DNA of 64,000 nucleotides from Physcia stellaris (taxonomy: Eukaryota; Ascomycota; Lecanoromycetes; Caliciales; Physciaceae), in NCBI GenBank assembly GCA_018902385.1, contig JABSSW010000062.1:124001-188000 (forward strand), in the 5' to 3' direction. The notes beneath the pieces are model-generated. The model had not been told where the DNA came from. It saw only the letters and a program-made list of their open reading frames with translations, and made no database searches. Below are positions 24,165-35,360 of this stretch, in pieces. Made by a program: the position numbers and the translations under genes. How positions within the stretch are numbered: the first letter of the stretch is position 1; the number at the start of each line of letters is the position of its first letter.

Positions 24165-24766
24165 TGATAGGCTTGGCTAGGGGCTAATTGTATCGAGATT
24201 CTTCCACAAATGCCAAGCATTTCTGTAGCATTTTCTACAAAAAAGCCTTTCTACGACCGAGATATCTCATTGAATTTTGTTGTTTCAACAAATCATACAG
24301 AGACAAGCTTGCAATTCCGAGCTATTGTGATAAGATATCTCTGTATTTCACAATACTTTCAGAGATATCTCAAATTAAGCGAGCATTCGGGTAGTTCGTT
24401 GCTCAATAGTCATTCACGCCAATCAGAATTCGATTGCAAAATCGTGCGATTCGGCCGATTTTCACGCGGAGGTGGCACTCAGAGTATTGTGTGCCAACGT
24501 GGGCGTGTTCATTGATGCGTGGATGTGTCTGATCTATGCGCTCCAGTCCGGAGAACCCCTCAAAGTTTAAGGTTGAACCTAGCAAAATTTAAAGTTGATT
24601 TCCCGAGACTAGCGTATTTTCTCTGGAAAAGCTCGCCAAAAAACAAATTCCTCTCGAGAGCCTTTTATATTTGCCAGATTTCGAGTGTTAGAGTATCTCG
24701 ATATCTTCTCGAGGTACTTGATTGGGCAAAATTTTGCTGCATAGAAAGCATGTTGATATTGTACAG

Positions 24767-24801
24767 GGAGCATTCTGCAAACCCCCTAGGCGCCCTTAAA
24801 G
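24767..24801 (-). repeat. Right terminal inverted repeat of the MITE-like element
   Basis: Read on the minus strand it starts CTTTAAGGGCGCCTAGGGGG; it is followed by TA on the plus strand. Four differences from the left copy over 35 bases. Confidence 0.9.
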
Positions 24802-25648
24802 TACCCTGCCCCCAGACATCAAAATTGAAAAAGTAGATTACGAAACCGAAGACGATGAATCCCTCGTCTCCGCGCTCCGGGGCCAACAATTCCTCATCAT
24901 CACCCTTTCCGTCCGGGCTGATCCCTCCACGCACGGCAAAATTGTCGCCGCGGCCGCGAAGGCTGGAGTCCCGTACATCATGCCTAATGTCTACGGCGGC
25001 GACATCACGGACGAATCGCTCCGGAAGGACGACATCTATAGCGCCGGGGCCTGGAAGCTCTGTCTCGAGGTCGAGCAGCTCGGCCCCGCCTATATTGCAA
25101 TGTGCTGTGGATTTTGGTTTGAATGGAGCCTCGCGCTCGGGGAGCAGTGGTTCGGCTTCGACATCCAGAACCGGAAAGTCACGTTCTTCGATGACGGAGA
25201 GACGAAGATCAACTCGAGCACTTGGCAGCAGTGCGGACGTGCGCTGGCCAGGCTGTTGAGTTTGCCCGAAACAGAAGCGGAGGCTGGGAAGGCTGCTGTG
25301 GCGCAGTGGAAGAACAAGCCGCTTTATGTCAGCAGCTTCCGCGTCAGCCAGCGCGATATGCTTGACAGTATTCATCGTGTGACTGGCTCGACGGATAGTG
25401 ATTGGGAGATCAGACGCGAGTCGACGAAGAAGCGGTATCAGGATGGACTCGACGAGATGCAGAAAGGGGTGCAGACTGGGTTCGCCAAGGCGTTGTACGC
25501 GCGGGGATTCTACCCAGGTGGAGGGAGGGACGTTGAATCGACTATAAGTCGGACGAACCAGGTCTTGGGATTGCCGAAGGATGATCTCGATAAGGCTACC
25601 GAGAGGGCGGTGGAGATGGTCAAGAGTGGCTGGAGTCCATTCGGGTAG

Positions 25649-26198
25649 TCATGAAATCTATCATCAGACTTAGGCGTTTCCTTTCCATTGGGGATCGGTA
25701 TATGGCTTCATAGTCAAGAGGTAGATGAATACGGCTGATTCAAGATACCCTTTTGCATGAAAATCACGTGAAATTGAAGAACAGTGTGATTTTGACGACA
25801 TCCTAAGAAAGTACGATCGAATTACAAAAAATCGAATTGTTTTGAAAGCTTGATCAGATTATGAATTGAATATAAGATCACTTCGTATAAAGAATATAGT
25901 TGAAATTAAAAACAGATTGTTTTTGAGATTCCTACAAGCACATGACGTATAAGCATAGAATCTCACAACTCAGCTACTACAGCACTATGTGATTTCAGTC
26001 TCAGAAAAGCAGAGACGAAGGATGCAGAAACCAGAAGCTCGGAGAGGAAGGTCGCATATCGGTGTAGGCGTGCCAAACGCTATCCACTGCAATTGAATAT
26101 GATTTAGCGATAGCCGGTCGCTTTCAAGGCTTCCCATACCTTACATTCACTCAAGCCTCACCGACATTCTCATTTCTTGAAAAGACGTATGCGTAACC
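25649..26198. other. Intergenic, no gene seen
   Basis: 550 bp, AT-rich around 25740-25930. It serves as upstream region of the small secreted protein gene at 26199. Confidence 0.4.
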
Positions 26199-26742
26199 AT
26201 GCAATTGGGATCGATGTTAGAGGTCCTCTATCTCGTGCTCCTACTACCCATGTTGGGAGCAGGTCATCCTCACGGGTATACATGTCCTCCCCTAGCTTTT
26301 CCAGTATCATCCAACTAACTCCAAGCCTAGACCAAGAAACGATCCCTCCAACCCTCTTCCGAATCCCTACCCTGTCCCAGGCAGAGAGTTCAGCTTAGAC
26401 TTCTACGAACGACGAGACCCCCTCAACCAAACCGAGGTCACGCAGCTCTTCCACCATTCCGCAGACCTTCTACGTCATACCATACACAAGCACGGAGACA
26501 GAGTTCTTCCAGAACCTTGGATCCAGGGGAGTGATGAGGTCGCGTTTGGGGTCGGCGCCATAGACGGGCCGCAACCGCTCTTGACTTATAGTGCTGTACG
26601 CGATATCTTGGTGGCTGTTAGAATGAAGGTACAGGAGGAAGGGTATTATGGATGGTTTGGGGAAATCTTTGTCGCGGAGCCGAGGGATTATATTGGGTTG
26701 TTCATTTTGGGGGAGAAATTTGCCAAACGTCGTTCTCATTAG
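26199..26742 (+). CDS. Small secreted protein (162 aa, one intron)
   Basis: Exons 26199-26275 and 26331-26742, separated by a 55-bp intron with donor GTATAC, a perfect CTAAC branch site and acceptor CCTAG. Exon 1 encodes the signal peptide MQLGSMLEVLYLVLLLPMLGAG. The join reads HPHGPRNDPSNPLPNPYPVPGREFS. The mature protein has no cysteine and contains FYERRDPLNQTEVTQLFHH, then VRDILVAVRMKVQEEGYYGW, then GEIFVAEPRDYIGLFILG. I do not recognise a domain. The long exon has no ATG of its own near its 5' end, so it is easy to miss without the spliced start. A secreted role is inferred from the leader only. Confidence 0.65.
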
Positions 26743-27042
26743 CGTGCCGTATATCTTCAGGTTTGAAATTAGGAGATCGGGATCATGGATATAGCTCAAT
26801 GCTATTCGTGGACTACTAGCATCTAGCATGACTCGGAATTCCAGCGGAGATGTGACTGTTGACACCCCCAAATTTGACAAAACAGCTTATCCGAAGACAA
26901 GGCTTCTACACAACGAGGAGCATATTGCCCCATCTCCCATCTGCAAGAAGTTCATCAGGTCTCCAGGTCTCCAGGCCTCAAGGCCTCATATTCTGACACA
27001 TGTGTAGCCTAGACGAAAGGAAGCTGCTTTGGAAGACCGGAA

Positions 27043-30000
27043 TTATCCCAAGATACCTCCCAAAACATCTCCAGCGGCATCGGCAACGCCCCCTATCGTA
27101 TCCGCAACACCACCCACGATATCCCCTGCTACATCTGTAGCCCCATCTATCACGTTTCCTGCTGCGTCCAGGACCGGACTCCCAGTTCCACTATCCCCTC
27201 CATCATCGGTGTCTGCGACAGCGGTCGTTGTTGGCACTGGTTGCGCCGCGAACGTAGTTGTAAAGCTTGGATTTTCTGGTGTGGGTGCCGGGGTCACGAT
27301 AGGCATCGTGGAAAGAAATGGTCCAGGAGGCGTCGAGAAGCCGCAGGCGCCTAGAATGCCAGGTGTGGCTATTGTCTCGTATGTGTGGCCGTCGTTGCAT
27401 GAACAGACCATCGCTGAAAGATAATAGCGAGGGTTTTGACTGCGCGAGCGTGAGTTAGTGATGCGGTTGCCGGTTAGATTGGGGTGGGAACCACTTACAC
27501 TGGCATGCAATTTGTAGGGTCCCAGCTGGGAGCAGGGGTGGTAGTTGGTGCTGCGATAGTGGTAGCCGTTGTTACGACGGAATTCTTCGAAGTGCTCGCC
27601 ATCGTCACCAGCGTAGACTGAGTGCCCGCGATAGCCGTGCTCGCTACGGTAGTCAGGACTGAAACCCTGGAAGGTCTTGAGCTGGCCGCGGGCTGGCTGC
27701 ATGAACCTCCATCTTCCCGTTTCTGGTTGGGATTCGGACAGGAGGCATCTTCTTGAACGCCAACTTTTGCGTCCCATTGATGTTCCCACATCTATGAATA
27801 CAGTTACGAGTCAGCGTTTCCTCACCCGGGTAGTCGTTGAGCGAGGAGACCTACCTGTTGCTCTAGCCAGACACGATAGATCGCTTGCTGATTAGCTTTT
27901 GGCTCTTCATCTTCTGGTGCTTCCTGATCATTGTCGTATTCAATCAATACCTTGCTATTTGCGCGGTTCTTGAAGTATCTCTCATCCTTTGTATTTTCTC
28001 TGGGCTTCAGATAGCCCCGCCTAGTGACAGTGATACCTTCCCAAGGTTTCCCAGCTCCTGTCAGTAGATCCACGATCTTGTCAACCCTGGCCTGAAACAT
28101 TTCGATGCCAGTGATCGGATCTTTTGGTGTCGAGATGAATATCTGGACATTGTTTTTGGGATTCAAGATTCCATCACCCTGCGCTAGCGGGAACGCAGCT
28201 GGCATTGCGATGAAGCTCGCTGGATCGCCGTATTGGATTGCCTTCAAAACACCTTTTTCGAATGTAGCATCATCTCTTTCGAAGTGGTTCACTTCCCAAT
28301 GATGACTGAACCATACCCCCTTCTCCGAGATGATAACGACAGAAGTGCACCCAACTAGTCCGCTAACAAAGAGCACCCTCGGCGATTTCTCAAAGTCTCG
28401 AGTCATAGCACTTGAAAGTAGCCCGGTAGATCTGTGCATCAGTTGCTCGGCGTTCTTGGATTTCCCTAGAAGCTTATTAGCACTATTTTTCAGCTATAAT
28501 TTACAAGCGCCAAAAAGGGGGCCGTTCCTTGGCGGGCTCGAACCAAAATATCATCCGCAGGATAAGTAATGATGATTAAAACTAGTGGGACATGGGATAA
28601 ATATCAAATCTGGGCGATTTTCCACACGGAAATGGTGGGGGGTCCTAGATTATGTGGCTCCAAGTTCGGAAGTAGTGCATTGGGGCCGAAGAAAGACAAA
28701 GATAGAGATAACTTACACTGTGTCTCGACATATTGATCTATATTGTCAAACTCTGAGGGATCTTTCAAAGACCGATCTTCCAGCACATCGTGTCTGGTGA
28801 GAAGGCTGTCTCTTTTTACAGTGAATTTGTTGCATTCCGCACAGTCAACTGCACAGCGAATTCCTCCAGTAGCTGTTGCCGTGGTCGTGGAAACGGTTGT
28901 GAAAGCTGTGGTTGCTGATACTTCACACCCATTGATAGTTGTACAAGCTTGCGTGGTAATGCTTTCCACGGTTGAGCTTCCGGTAGTTCCAGATAAAAAA
29001 GAAGTCGTTAAGGTCACTGTTTCTGTGCAATGGGCGACTGCTGAGCTTGCTGTACACCTTGGTGAGCTCGAGCTCTCACTATTCGTCAAGTCTTAGGTCA
29101 GCCCTTTCATTACCAAGTAAGCGTTCATTAACAAGGCCTGCTCTGTAGCTAGGCTCTGACGAGAGACTCTCCTATTTCACCCAGTCGCCAGTGAAGAAAG
29201 AGGCGGTTCCTAAAGCACGTACCTAGATACTTTCCTTGTACTTGAGTGGTCCGACGCCGACTTTGAAGCGGAAGGCTCTCTATCATCTTCTTCTTGCAGA
29301 TCCTTTCCGAGTTCATTGAGTGTATCTGTAAGGTTTTCGATCTCAGAGATAGAAGGAAGTGGATCTTCAACCGCTTTGACGAGGTTATCGACTACCTTCG
29401 ATGCGCAACTTACAAGATTCGCGGCATCTTTAACAAGGTCGGTCAGGCCAGATATTATGCTCCTTTTACTGGTCAACAACCTCAAGTCCCGGTCAGTGAC
29501 AGTGAGACTCCTCCTCCTCTTGAGATTTGAGCAATCTGTATCCGACACAGGTTTGACTTTCAAGGAGTTGAACAAGGAATCTGTCTCGTGTTTGACTTTT
29601 TTGACATTTTCGATGTATTGTTGCTTATATTGCGATTGCGTAATATGATTCCGGTTTGCATGAATTGCAAAAAATAATCTGTAGTCGTTGTAATGATTAG
29701 AAATTCTCACGGGCAAGCGTGACCTCATCAGCAGATACGTACCCAGATAAGTTGGCTGCTTCCGACGTGACCGCGGCCCCTGTAATAGTACTGCTAGGTG
29801 GCGCGTACGATGGGAGAATGATAGTAGGCTCCGTAGCTGTCAGGCTCCATGCCCCGCTGACTAACGCTGGAGAATTCGAGGCGGAAATAGAGACTGAAGA
29901 GGTTGCCTCGCCGACTTCAGATGGTGAGGTTGGGTATATGCTAGATGTAGTAAAGCCAGAGCTAGCAGCAATACCAGAGGTGCTATTTCTGGTTGGGAAT

Positions 30001-30110
30001 GGCACAAGAACCTCACTGGAAACGCCTGCATTTCCAGATCCGGTCCCAATGGCTGCTGTAGCCAGGAGGATAGAATCAGCGCTACAGCGAAAGCCCAGAT
30101 TAGTCATCAT
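27043..30110 (-). CDS. Large Ser/Thr-rich secreted or surface protein (828 aa, six exons)
   Basis: Exons: 30110-29743, 29678-29223, 29078-28717, 28465-27855, 27791-27499 and 27439-27043; all phases match. The start MMTNLGFRCSADSILLATAA is a possible leader. Exons 1-3 are Ser/Thr/Pro-rich with a Lys-rich helical insert (ENVKKVKHETDSLFNSLKV) and a Cys/Thr-rich block (TTQACTTINGCEVSATT). Exon 4 holds a compact conserved-looking domain (VLFVSGLVGCTSVVIISEKG, VWFSHHWEVNHFE, VQIFISTPKDP, KVLIEYDNDQ). I have the impression this domain recurs in fungal secreted proteins, without known function. The C-terminus is a Gly/Ala/Val/Asp alternation (GDIVGGVADTIGGVADAAGD). No catalytic motif is seen. The 251-bp intron between exons 3 and 4 is unusually long. 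Confidence 0.7.
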
Positions 30111-31263
30111 AGACCTAGGTGATATCTGTGGAAGAGATCTACCTTTGTGTACTCTCGCTTCGCTGTACAACAGGAGACGCGCTGTAAAGAGGAAAAAGAG
30201 AGAAGGAAATAAGAAGAAACGCCAATAAGGGACCCATAGTGTAAAAAGTCGAGTTCAGTTGGGACCAGAGTTCGTCAAGATTGTTTGAAGTTCAAAAGTA
30301 TGGAACTTAAGGATCGTTATATAGTAGATCAGAAGGGAAAAAAAGGCTGTTTAGCTAGACAAGAAGGCTTAGATGATGCAAGAAGGGCAATGGAGAGGAA
30401 TACAATACGTTGATGGGCTGTAATTCTCGTACACAAAGATAGCCAACATCGGAAGCCATTCTCGTTATGATACCCACCGCATCCGCATGGCTGAAACAAA
30501 CAGTTGGGCTGCTAAGCCGCACAGACGACCCTAGAGCTTAACCAGTTGTCATCTTGCTGTAACATGCAAGGAATTAAGCGGCGTCTGTTGCGGCGCTCCT
30601 TTCTGTCATGGGCGACCTAGACTGAGGTAGGCTCGAAGACCTCATGTTCTGCTATCGAGCCTGGCGCAATTATGCATCCCAATATTCAAGAAATCGGCAG
30701 ATGTTGTTCACAAATCCTCTACACCAGTAGTCTTTGGAGAAGTATATTTTGCGCGCTATTGGCGCCATACTACTGTGGAAAAGCTAGACTCGATGAACGT
30801 TGTCTCGATGAGATGACTGTGCGAGGGTAGGCATTGGCATTTGCTTGCGAAGCGCCCATGAAGGATCAAACGCCAGGCTGCGCGTTGATTTGTTTCGAGC
30901 ATTCCCATAGCCGTTGTTGCGAGTAAAGACCTGACACTGGGCTTATAGAAGGATTGACATGGAAGTTGGAAGGAATGTTAGAACACGTGAAAGAGTGGTA
31001 TGGATACTCGGTAGTCGGTAGTAGGGCAGGATATAGCCGCCAAGGCGCCACGCCGCCGACTAAAATACCAGTACGCCTCGCTCCGCCTTTTGCAGTTTCA
31101 TCTTCGACACGTTCATGTTGTTTACAAACACGTGTCGACGCCAAGCTCAACAATGCCCCTCTCTTTGGTCTTGATGTGTTTTATAAGAATGCTTCCCTTG
31201 TCTGTCATTGCTATTTGGCAAGAAAGAAAATTTCTGCTTCTGCTCTATCGTGAAAAATTCTAG
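30111..31263. other. Intergenic, divergent promoter region
   Basis: 1.15 kb between the surface-protein gene and the ankyrin gene. The plus-strand frame 29719-30228 is a shadow of exon 1 of the surface protein. No gene seen. Confidence 0.4.
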
Positions 31264-32124
31264 ATGGCTTCACATTCGGAAACCGGATCTTCCGATCTCG
31301 CAAACACCTCGAAAGCCGCCAAGCGCGTTCACCCTATGCGCCAAATCCTCGAGGCAATCAGAAACAATTCCAAAGAAGAGATCGCGCATGTTCTCCAGCT
31401 TCACAACTGTGATCCCAAGCTACTCTCTCACGGTCTTTCGACCGCTGTGTGGAGAGGCTCGGTCCCGTTAACAACCTACCTACTTGTCGATCAGCATGCA
31501 CCTGTCGAAGCTGCCAGTTTAGGTGGCATTCTCCAAAAGCCCACTATCGAGCTTCTAGATGTTCTTGTGTCTGCTGGCTGGGATATAAATCAACGTGAAG
31601 GTAATGGGAGACTTTTGGACGCTGTTGTGTATGACGAGTCGTTGGTAAGATTTTGTCTCGAACACGGAGCCGAGATATCCGATGGCAAAGAGAATGAGGA
31701 TGCATACAGGTATCCGCCTTTAACAGAGTATGCTGCTTGTGACGCATCTGTATCTTGCTTTAAGCTGTTACGTGCACATGGTGCGAAACTTGGCCGGAGA
31801 ACACTTCACAAAGCAGTACATGGTGCAATATACTCTCTTCCAGAGAACAAACCCGACAGAATAGCGATGCTAGAATATTTGATCAACGAAGAGGGCTTGG
31901 ATGTCAATCAACTCGACGCCAACGAAAGCTTACCGGACCATCCAGGTACCCCGATCATGTATGCAATCCATGACAAGGGCGGCGCACATGTGGTGAAATG
32001 GTTACTCGACCACGGAGCCAACCCGAGAATCAAGACTCCTGAATTCGGCCTCGATGCGCTAGGCTTCGCTGAGATGTTGCGCAATAAGGAAATCCAAGAT
32101 GTACTGCGAGAATATCTAACATAG
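31264..32124 (+). CDS. Ankyrin-repeat protein (286 aa)
   Basis: Single exon from ATG 31264. Repeat-like units end in the ankyrin consensus: LLDVLVSAGWDINQREGNG, LVRFCLEHGAEISD, CFKLLRAHGAKLG, LEYLINEEGLDVNQLDANE and VVKWLLDHGANPRIK. About five to six repeats cover the protein after a short Ser/Lys-rich N-terminus. Ankyrin repeats mediate protein-protein contacts; there is no enzymatic domain and no signal peptide, so a cytosolic or nuclear binding role is likely. Fungal genomes hold many such proteins, and the partner cannot be guessed from context. Confidence 0.85.
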   Translation: MASHSETGSSDLANTSKAAKRVHPMRQILEAIRNNSKEEIAHVLQLHNCDPKLLSHGLSTAVWRGSVPLTTYLLVDQHAPVEAASLGGILQKPTIELLDVLVSAGWDINQREGNGRLLDAVVYDESLVRFCLEHGAEISDGKENEDAYRYPPLTEYAACDASVSCFKLLRAHGAKLGRRTLHKAVHGAIYSLPENKPDRIAMLEYLINEEGLDVNQLDANESLPDHPGTPIMYAIHDKGGAHVVKWLLDHGANPRIKTPEFGLDALGFAEMLRNKEIQDVLREYLT

Positions 32125-32992
32125 AAATTGGGACAACATACCAGTCTATATGGCAACGGTAGATGCCTAGGAAGGCTAGAGAGCCTAGCCATGCTTGAGG
32201 GTCTCAATATTGCAAGCCACTACCTAGTGTCGGTGAGGTGGAATTAAGACTAGATCAGAAGAAGAACAGGAAGAAGACATGGTGATGGGACGAGAGTGCA
32301 CTGAATGTACAACTGTGTGCAATTAGTATGTAAGTTGCCGATATACTCGAGTGGATCTAGAGACCAAACCTGTTTACCAAACAAAGTTCACCTACATTAG
32401 AGTGCGGTCGCCACAGAATGAGATTCAATCGTCCTTTAATCAAAAACTATGACCGTAAGGGTCTTCAATTGCTCTGCGCGAACTGTGAAAGCACCCACTT
32501 CTGAGAGCTTTAGGCAAGCGAAGCCACGTCGAAACTTGACTCCGAGCCTCGGCTACTAGCTGCAATCCTTCGCTTTGATCGATCATCGCCATCGCCGCCC
32601 AGTCATCCTCTTACCGCCATGGAGGATTGATGACGACAATATCGCTCTATCGACTCGACATGATCTGTTGCTTCTGGTGGCAAATAAACCTCGCACAGGA
32701 CATATACAGTATTTGAAAAAGTCTATAAATTTTCGGATTGGAAACCAAGGACTGTGTCCCAAATATTTCAGCGTCCTCAATTTCCCCTCAAATGGGGATT
32801 GAATTCCCTTTTCAGAGAGATAACTTGTGTCTTATTCCCTATTGGTGGTTCTCAACGCGTTGCTGAGTTATGACGTGGACACTAGATCCTTCGATCCCTC
32901 GGATCCTCCGATAAAGGACAAAAGGCGCTGATGGTCTCCGATCATCCACATTTGCGGCTTCTATTGTCTGCTTGAACGGTCGCAAAAAGAAA
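32125..32992. other. Intergenic, no gene seen
   Basis: 870 bp. Upstream region of the carboxylesterase gene; no supported feature. Confidence 0.4.
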
Positions 32993-34770
32993 ATGAGCCA
33001 TCAGTTTCTGCTGGTCTCGCTAACCTCTTTCTGCTTCTCATTGATCTACGCACACCCATTTCCCGTAGGTTCTACTGTTCAAACTTCAAGCGGCGCTATC
33101 ATTGGTCATGCAGCGCATAGTCGCAGGCGCGTTTCCGAATATTTGGGTATTCCTTATGCAAAACCACCACTGGGTGACTTGAGATTTGCAGCGCCGCAAA
33201 CATACTCTTCGGATCAAACTTACAATGCGTCAACATTTGTGAGTAGCTGCTAATCTTTTGTAAGGTATTATATTCCCAATTACTAATTCATTCTCTAGTC
33301 ACCGTATGTACCAATTTTACATGCAGATGCCTTTTCCTGATTTGATGTACAGTGATTGCCCACAGAATGGACTCATGGCTCCTCCTACAAAGTATCCCAA
33401 TCAAACGACTCAATTTAACAACATAATCAACAGTTTCTCTGGGGGAAGGGGCAATCCTCAAAGTGAAGATTGTTTGACCTTGAACATTTGGACAAAACGT
33501 CCAGGTTCGCAAAACAGGAAAGGTGTTCTCCTTTGGATACACGGCGGCAGTAAGTACGCTTTCTCCGGTGAGAGATTGAGAGATCTGCTCGCTGAAAATT
33601 GCCTAGGATTCACTCTAGGTGATACGAACACACCATTCTACCAAGGTCAGTATCTAGTGGATACTCAAGATATCATTTTCGTCTCTATAAAGTAAGCTCA
33701 GTGCAACTACTAGCATGCCGATCACCACTGATCGACTTAGCTACCGTGTAAACATCTTCGGCTTCTCTGGCGCCCCTGGAGAAGCGCAGAATGTTGGCTT
33801 ACTTGATCAGCGAAAAGCCATCGAATGGGTACATGACAACATTGCTGGCTTCGGCGGTGACCCGGCGAGGATCTCGATAATGGGTCAATCAGCTGGCGGA
33901 AGCGCCGTTGATTATTACTCGTATGCTTACAAACACGACCCTATCGTTGCGGGGCTCATCTCTCACTCGGGCACCGCACTGAGCTTCAAACCCAACACTG
34001 CCAATTATACTCAGACCAGCTTTCTGTCAGCAGCTGCATTGCTCGGGTGTGGAGGTCCTGCGGTAGTGGCGTGCATGCGAGAGAAACCATTTGGTGATGT
34101 TCTTAATGCGAGTGCTAAAATCAAGCCACTGCCTTCTCTAGCTCTGCCTCAGCCAGTCTTTCATCCCACCATTGACAACATCACAGTCTATGCCAATTAC
34201 ACTGCGTTATCGGCAGCTGGAGCTTTTGCCAAAATCCCGTACTTGGCTGGCAACACGGACGAAGAAAGCGGCTATTACCGAGTCTCTGCTGCGCGTCAAA
34301 ACATCACACTCACAGACCAACAATGGCGTCTCTTCGACCTCGAAGGCTTCACCTGTGCCACCGGCATAGAAGCTGCTGCCCGTGCCAGAGCCGGCGTCCC
34401 CATGTGGAGGTTCCGTTATTTCGGTGATTGGCCTAATCTCCGCTTGTATCCAGGAAGTGGGCCCTATCACGGTTCGGACCTGCATATGATCTTTGGTGGT
34501 ATAGAGGACATTGTAGGGTCAGATCTGCCGAACAACATCTACGAAAACCAAACCATGAACTACATGATGCGCGCTTGGGCTGTTTTCGTGGACAACCCAA
34601 CGAGTGGATTGTCGACGAGAATGCATTGGCCACGTTATGATCCGATGAGGGACACCCTCGCGAGGCTCGGGTATAAATTGGATCCTAGAGCCAGTTTCGT
34701 TGCTCCAGCGGTCTATGATGGGGCGTGCCCAAAGAACGGGACTGTAGCAGAGGCGCAAGGCGCTTTTTAG
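32993..34770 (+). CDS. Secreted type-B carboxylesterase/lipase (about 527 aa, four exons)
   Basis: ATG 32993 opens a signal peptide (MSHQFLLVSLTSFCFSLIYA). Exons: 32993-33238, 33327-33549, 33607-33691 and 33741-34770. Alpha/beta-hydrolase landmarks of the carboxylesterase type-B family appear in order: YLGIPYAKPPLGDLRF, SEDCLTLNIW, the oxyanion-hole region LLWIHGG, the nucleophile elbow IMGQSAGGSA (Ser), the acidic residue in AGNTDEESGYY, and the histidine in GPYHGSDL. It would hydrolyse carboxylic esters outside the cell. Several Asn-X-Ser/Thr sites are present. Intron 1 has an alternative acceptor at 33298, but that choice breaks the frame. The family call is very secure; the natural substrate is unknown. 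Confidence 0.92.
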
Positions 34771-35360
34771 TGTGAATCAGGCCAGCGCAGCGACGACGCG
34801 TCCGTCAAGGCTCTCAAATGGAGTCTTGTTACTTGTAGGACTATCCCATGGCCTGGTGGAGGGTTGCACTCCAAATTTCGCGCCCCACGATTTCCGGCAG
34901 CGGAGAGCTCTAGGGGGCGGTTCCGGGCATGCTCGAGCTAATCCTTTGCTAAGTACCGCCTAGAGCCGATGTGCCACACCAGTACATGGGATACATTAGG
35001 TAGGGATACACAGACGTTGCAAAACAGAAACAATTGTACATCACGGCTAAGCTTACAGAATTTGCAATAGTAAGTAGTATTAATTGAGAAAGATCCGTCA
35101 GTTTACAAATCCCCCTGAGTCCGCGGAATTTAGTATATCCGAGCCCCGCAGTTAGCGCGTTTTCGATTTCTAATCAATCATGAGGATGTCGAGGCCGATT
35201 TATTGAATGGAGAGCTATCAAAGATTCAGAAACACCCAACTCGTGGTAGAATAAGATTTGATAAATTTTATGCACACTTCGAAAACGAAGCTTAGTCTTG
35301 CTTCAGGCTCCTCAGGTTGGCTGCCTTATCAATTCTGTTCCTGGACACAGTCCTGTGTGC
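34771..35360. other. Intergenic with an inverted repeat
   Basis: 590 bp. CTCTAGGGGGCGGT near 34907 is partly inverted at ACCGCCTAGAG near 34965, giving an 11-bp stem around about 45 bases. No gene seen. Confidence 0.4.

Larger units (their letters stand above)
24130..24801. mobile_element. 672-bp TIR element (MITE-like), Tc1/mariner-type TA target
   Basis: Both ends carry 35-bp terminal inverted repeats (24130-24164 and 24767-24801) beginning CTTTAAGGGCG; they match at 31 of 35 positions. TA flanks each side (24128-24129 and 24802-24803), the target-site duplication of the Tc1/mariner superfamily. The interior has no transposase frame, so it is non-autonomous. It contains the palindrome GAGATATCTC at 24259 and 24362 and a variant near 24333. 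The exact fit into the NmrA-like frame defines the insertion point to the base. Confidence 0.9.
23939..25648 (+). pseudogene. NmrA-like NAD(P)-binding reductase, interrupted by a TIR element
   Basis: Exon 1 is 23939-23980 (MAENIRIQKVAIVG), then a GTAAGT intron, then 24036 onward, giving the Rossmann motif GASGHLGKHFVEELL. The frame reaches ...TRSTSNST at 24128 and is cut by a 672-bp insertion. It resumes at 24804 in the same phase (...PDIKIEKVDYETEDDESLV...) and runs to 25648, with SALRGQQFLIITLS, AGVPYIMPNVYG and ...RRESTKKRYQDG. NmrA-like proteins are atypical SDRs that bind NAD(P) as reductases or redox sensors. Removing one TA copy and the element restores the frame exactly. As it stands the gene is disrupted, unless the element is spliced out: GT at 24127 and AG at 24815 would give an in-frame mRNA lacking a few codons. 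Confidence 0.85.

Noticed and set aside
24665-25375. Minus-strand ORF of 236 codons spanning the element edge
   Set aside because: It is antisense to the NmrA-like coding frame, has no domain and runs through the TIR.
28480-28570. Possible tRNA or SINE (GGTTCGAGCCC box) on the minus strand
   Set aside because: The B-box match lies inside an intron and no cloverleaf can be drawn; no A/T tail or target duplication was seen.
29719-30228. Plus-strand ORF of 169 codons
   Set aside because: It is the antisense shadow of exon 1 of the surface-protein gene, whose splice phases all agree on the minus strand.
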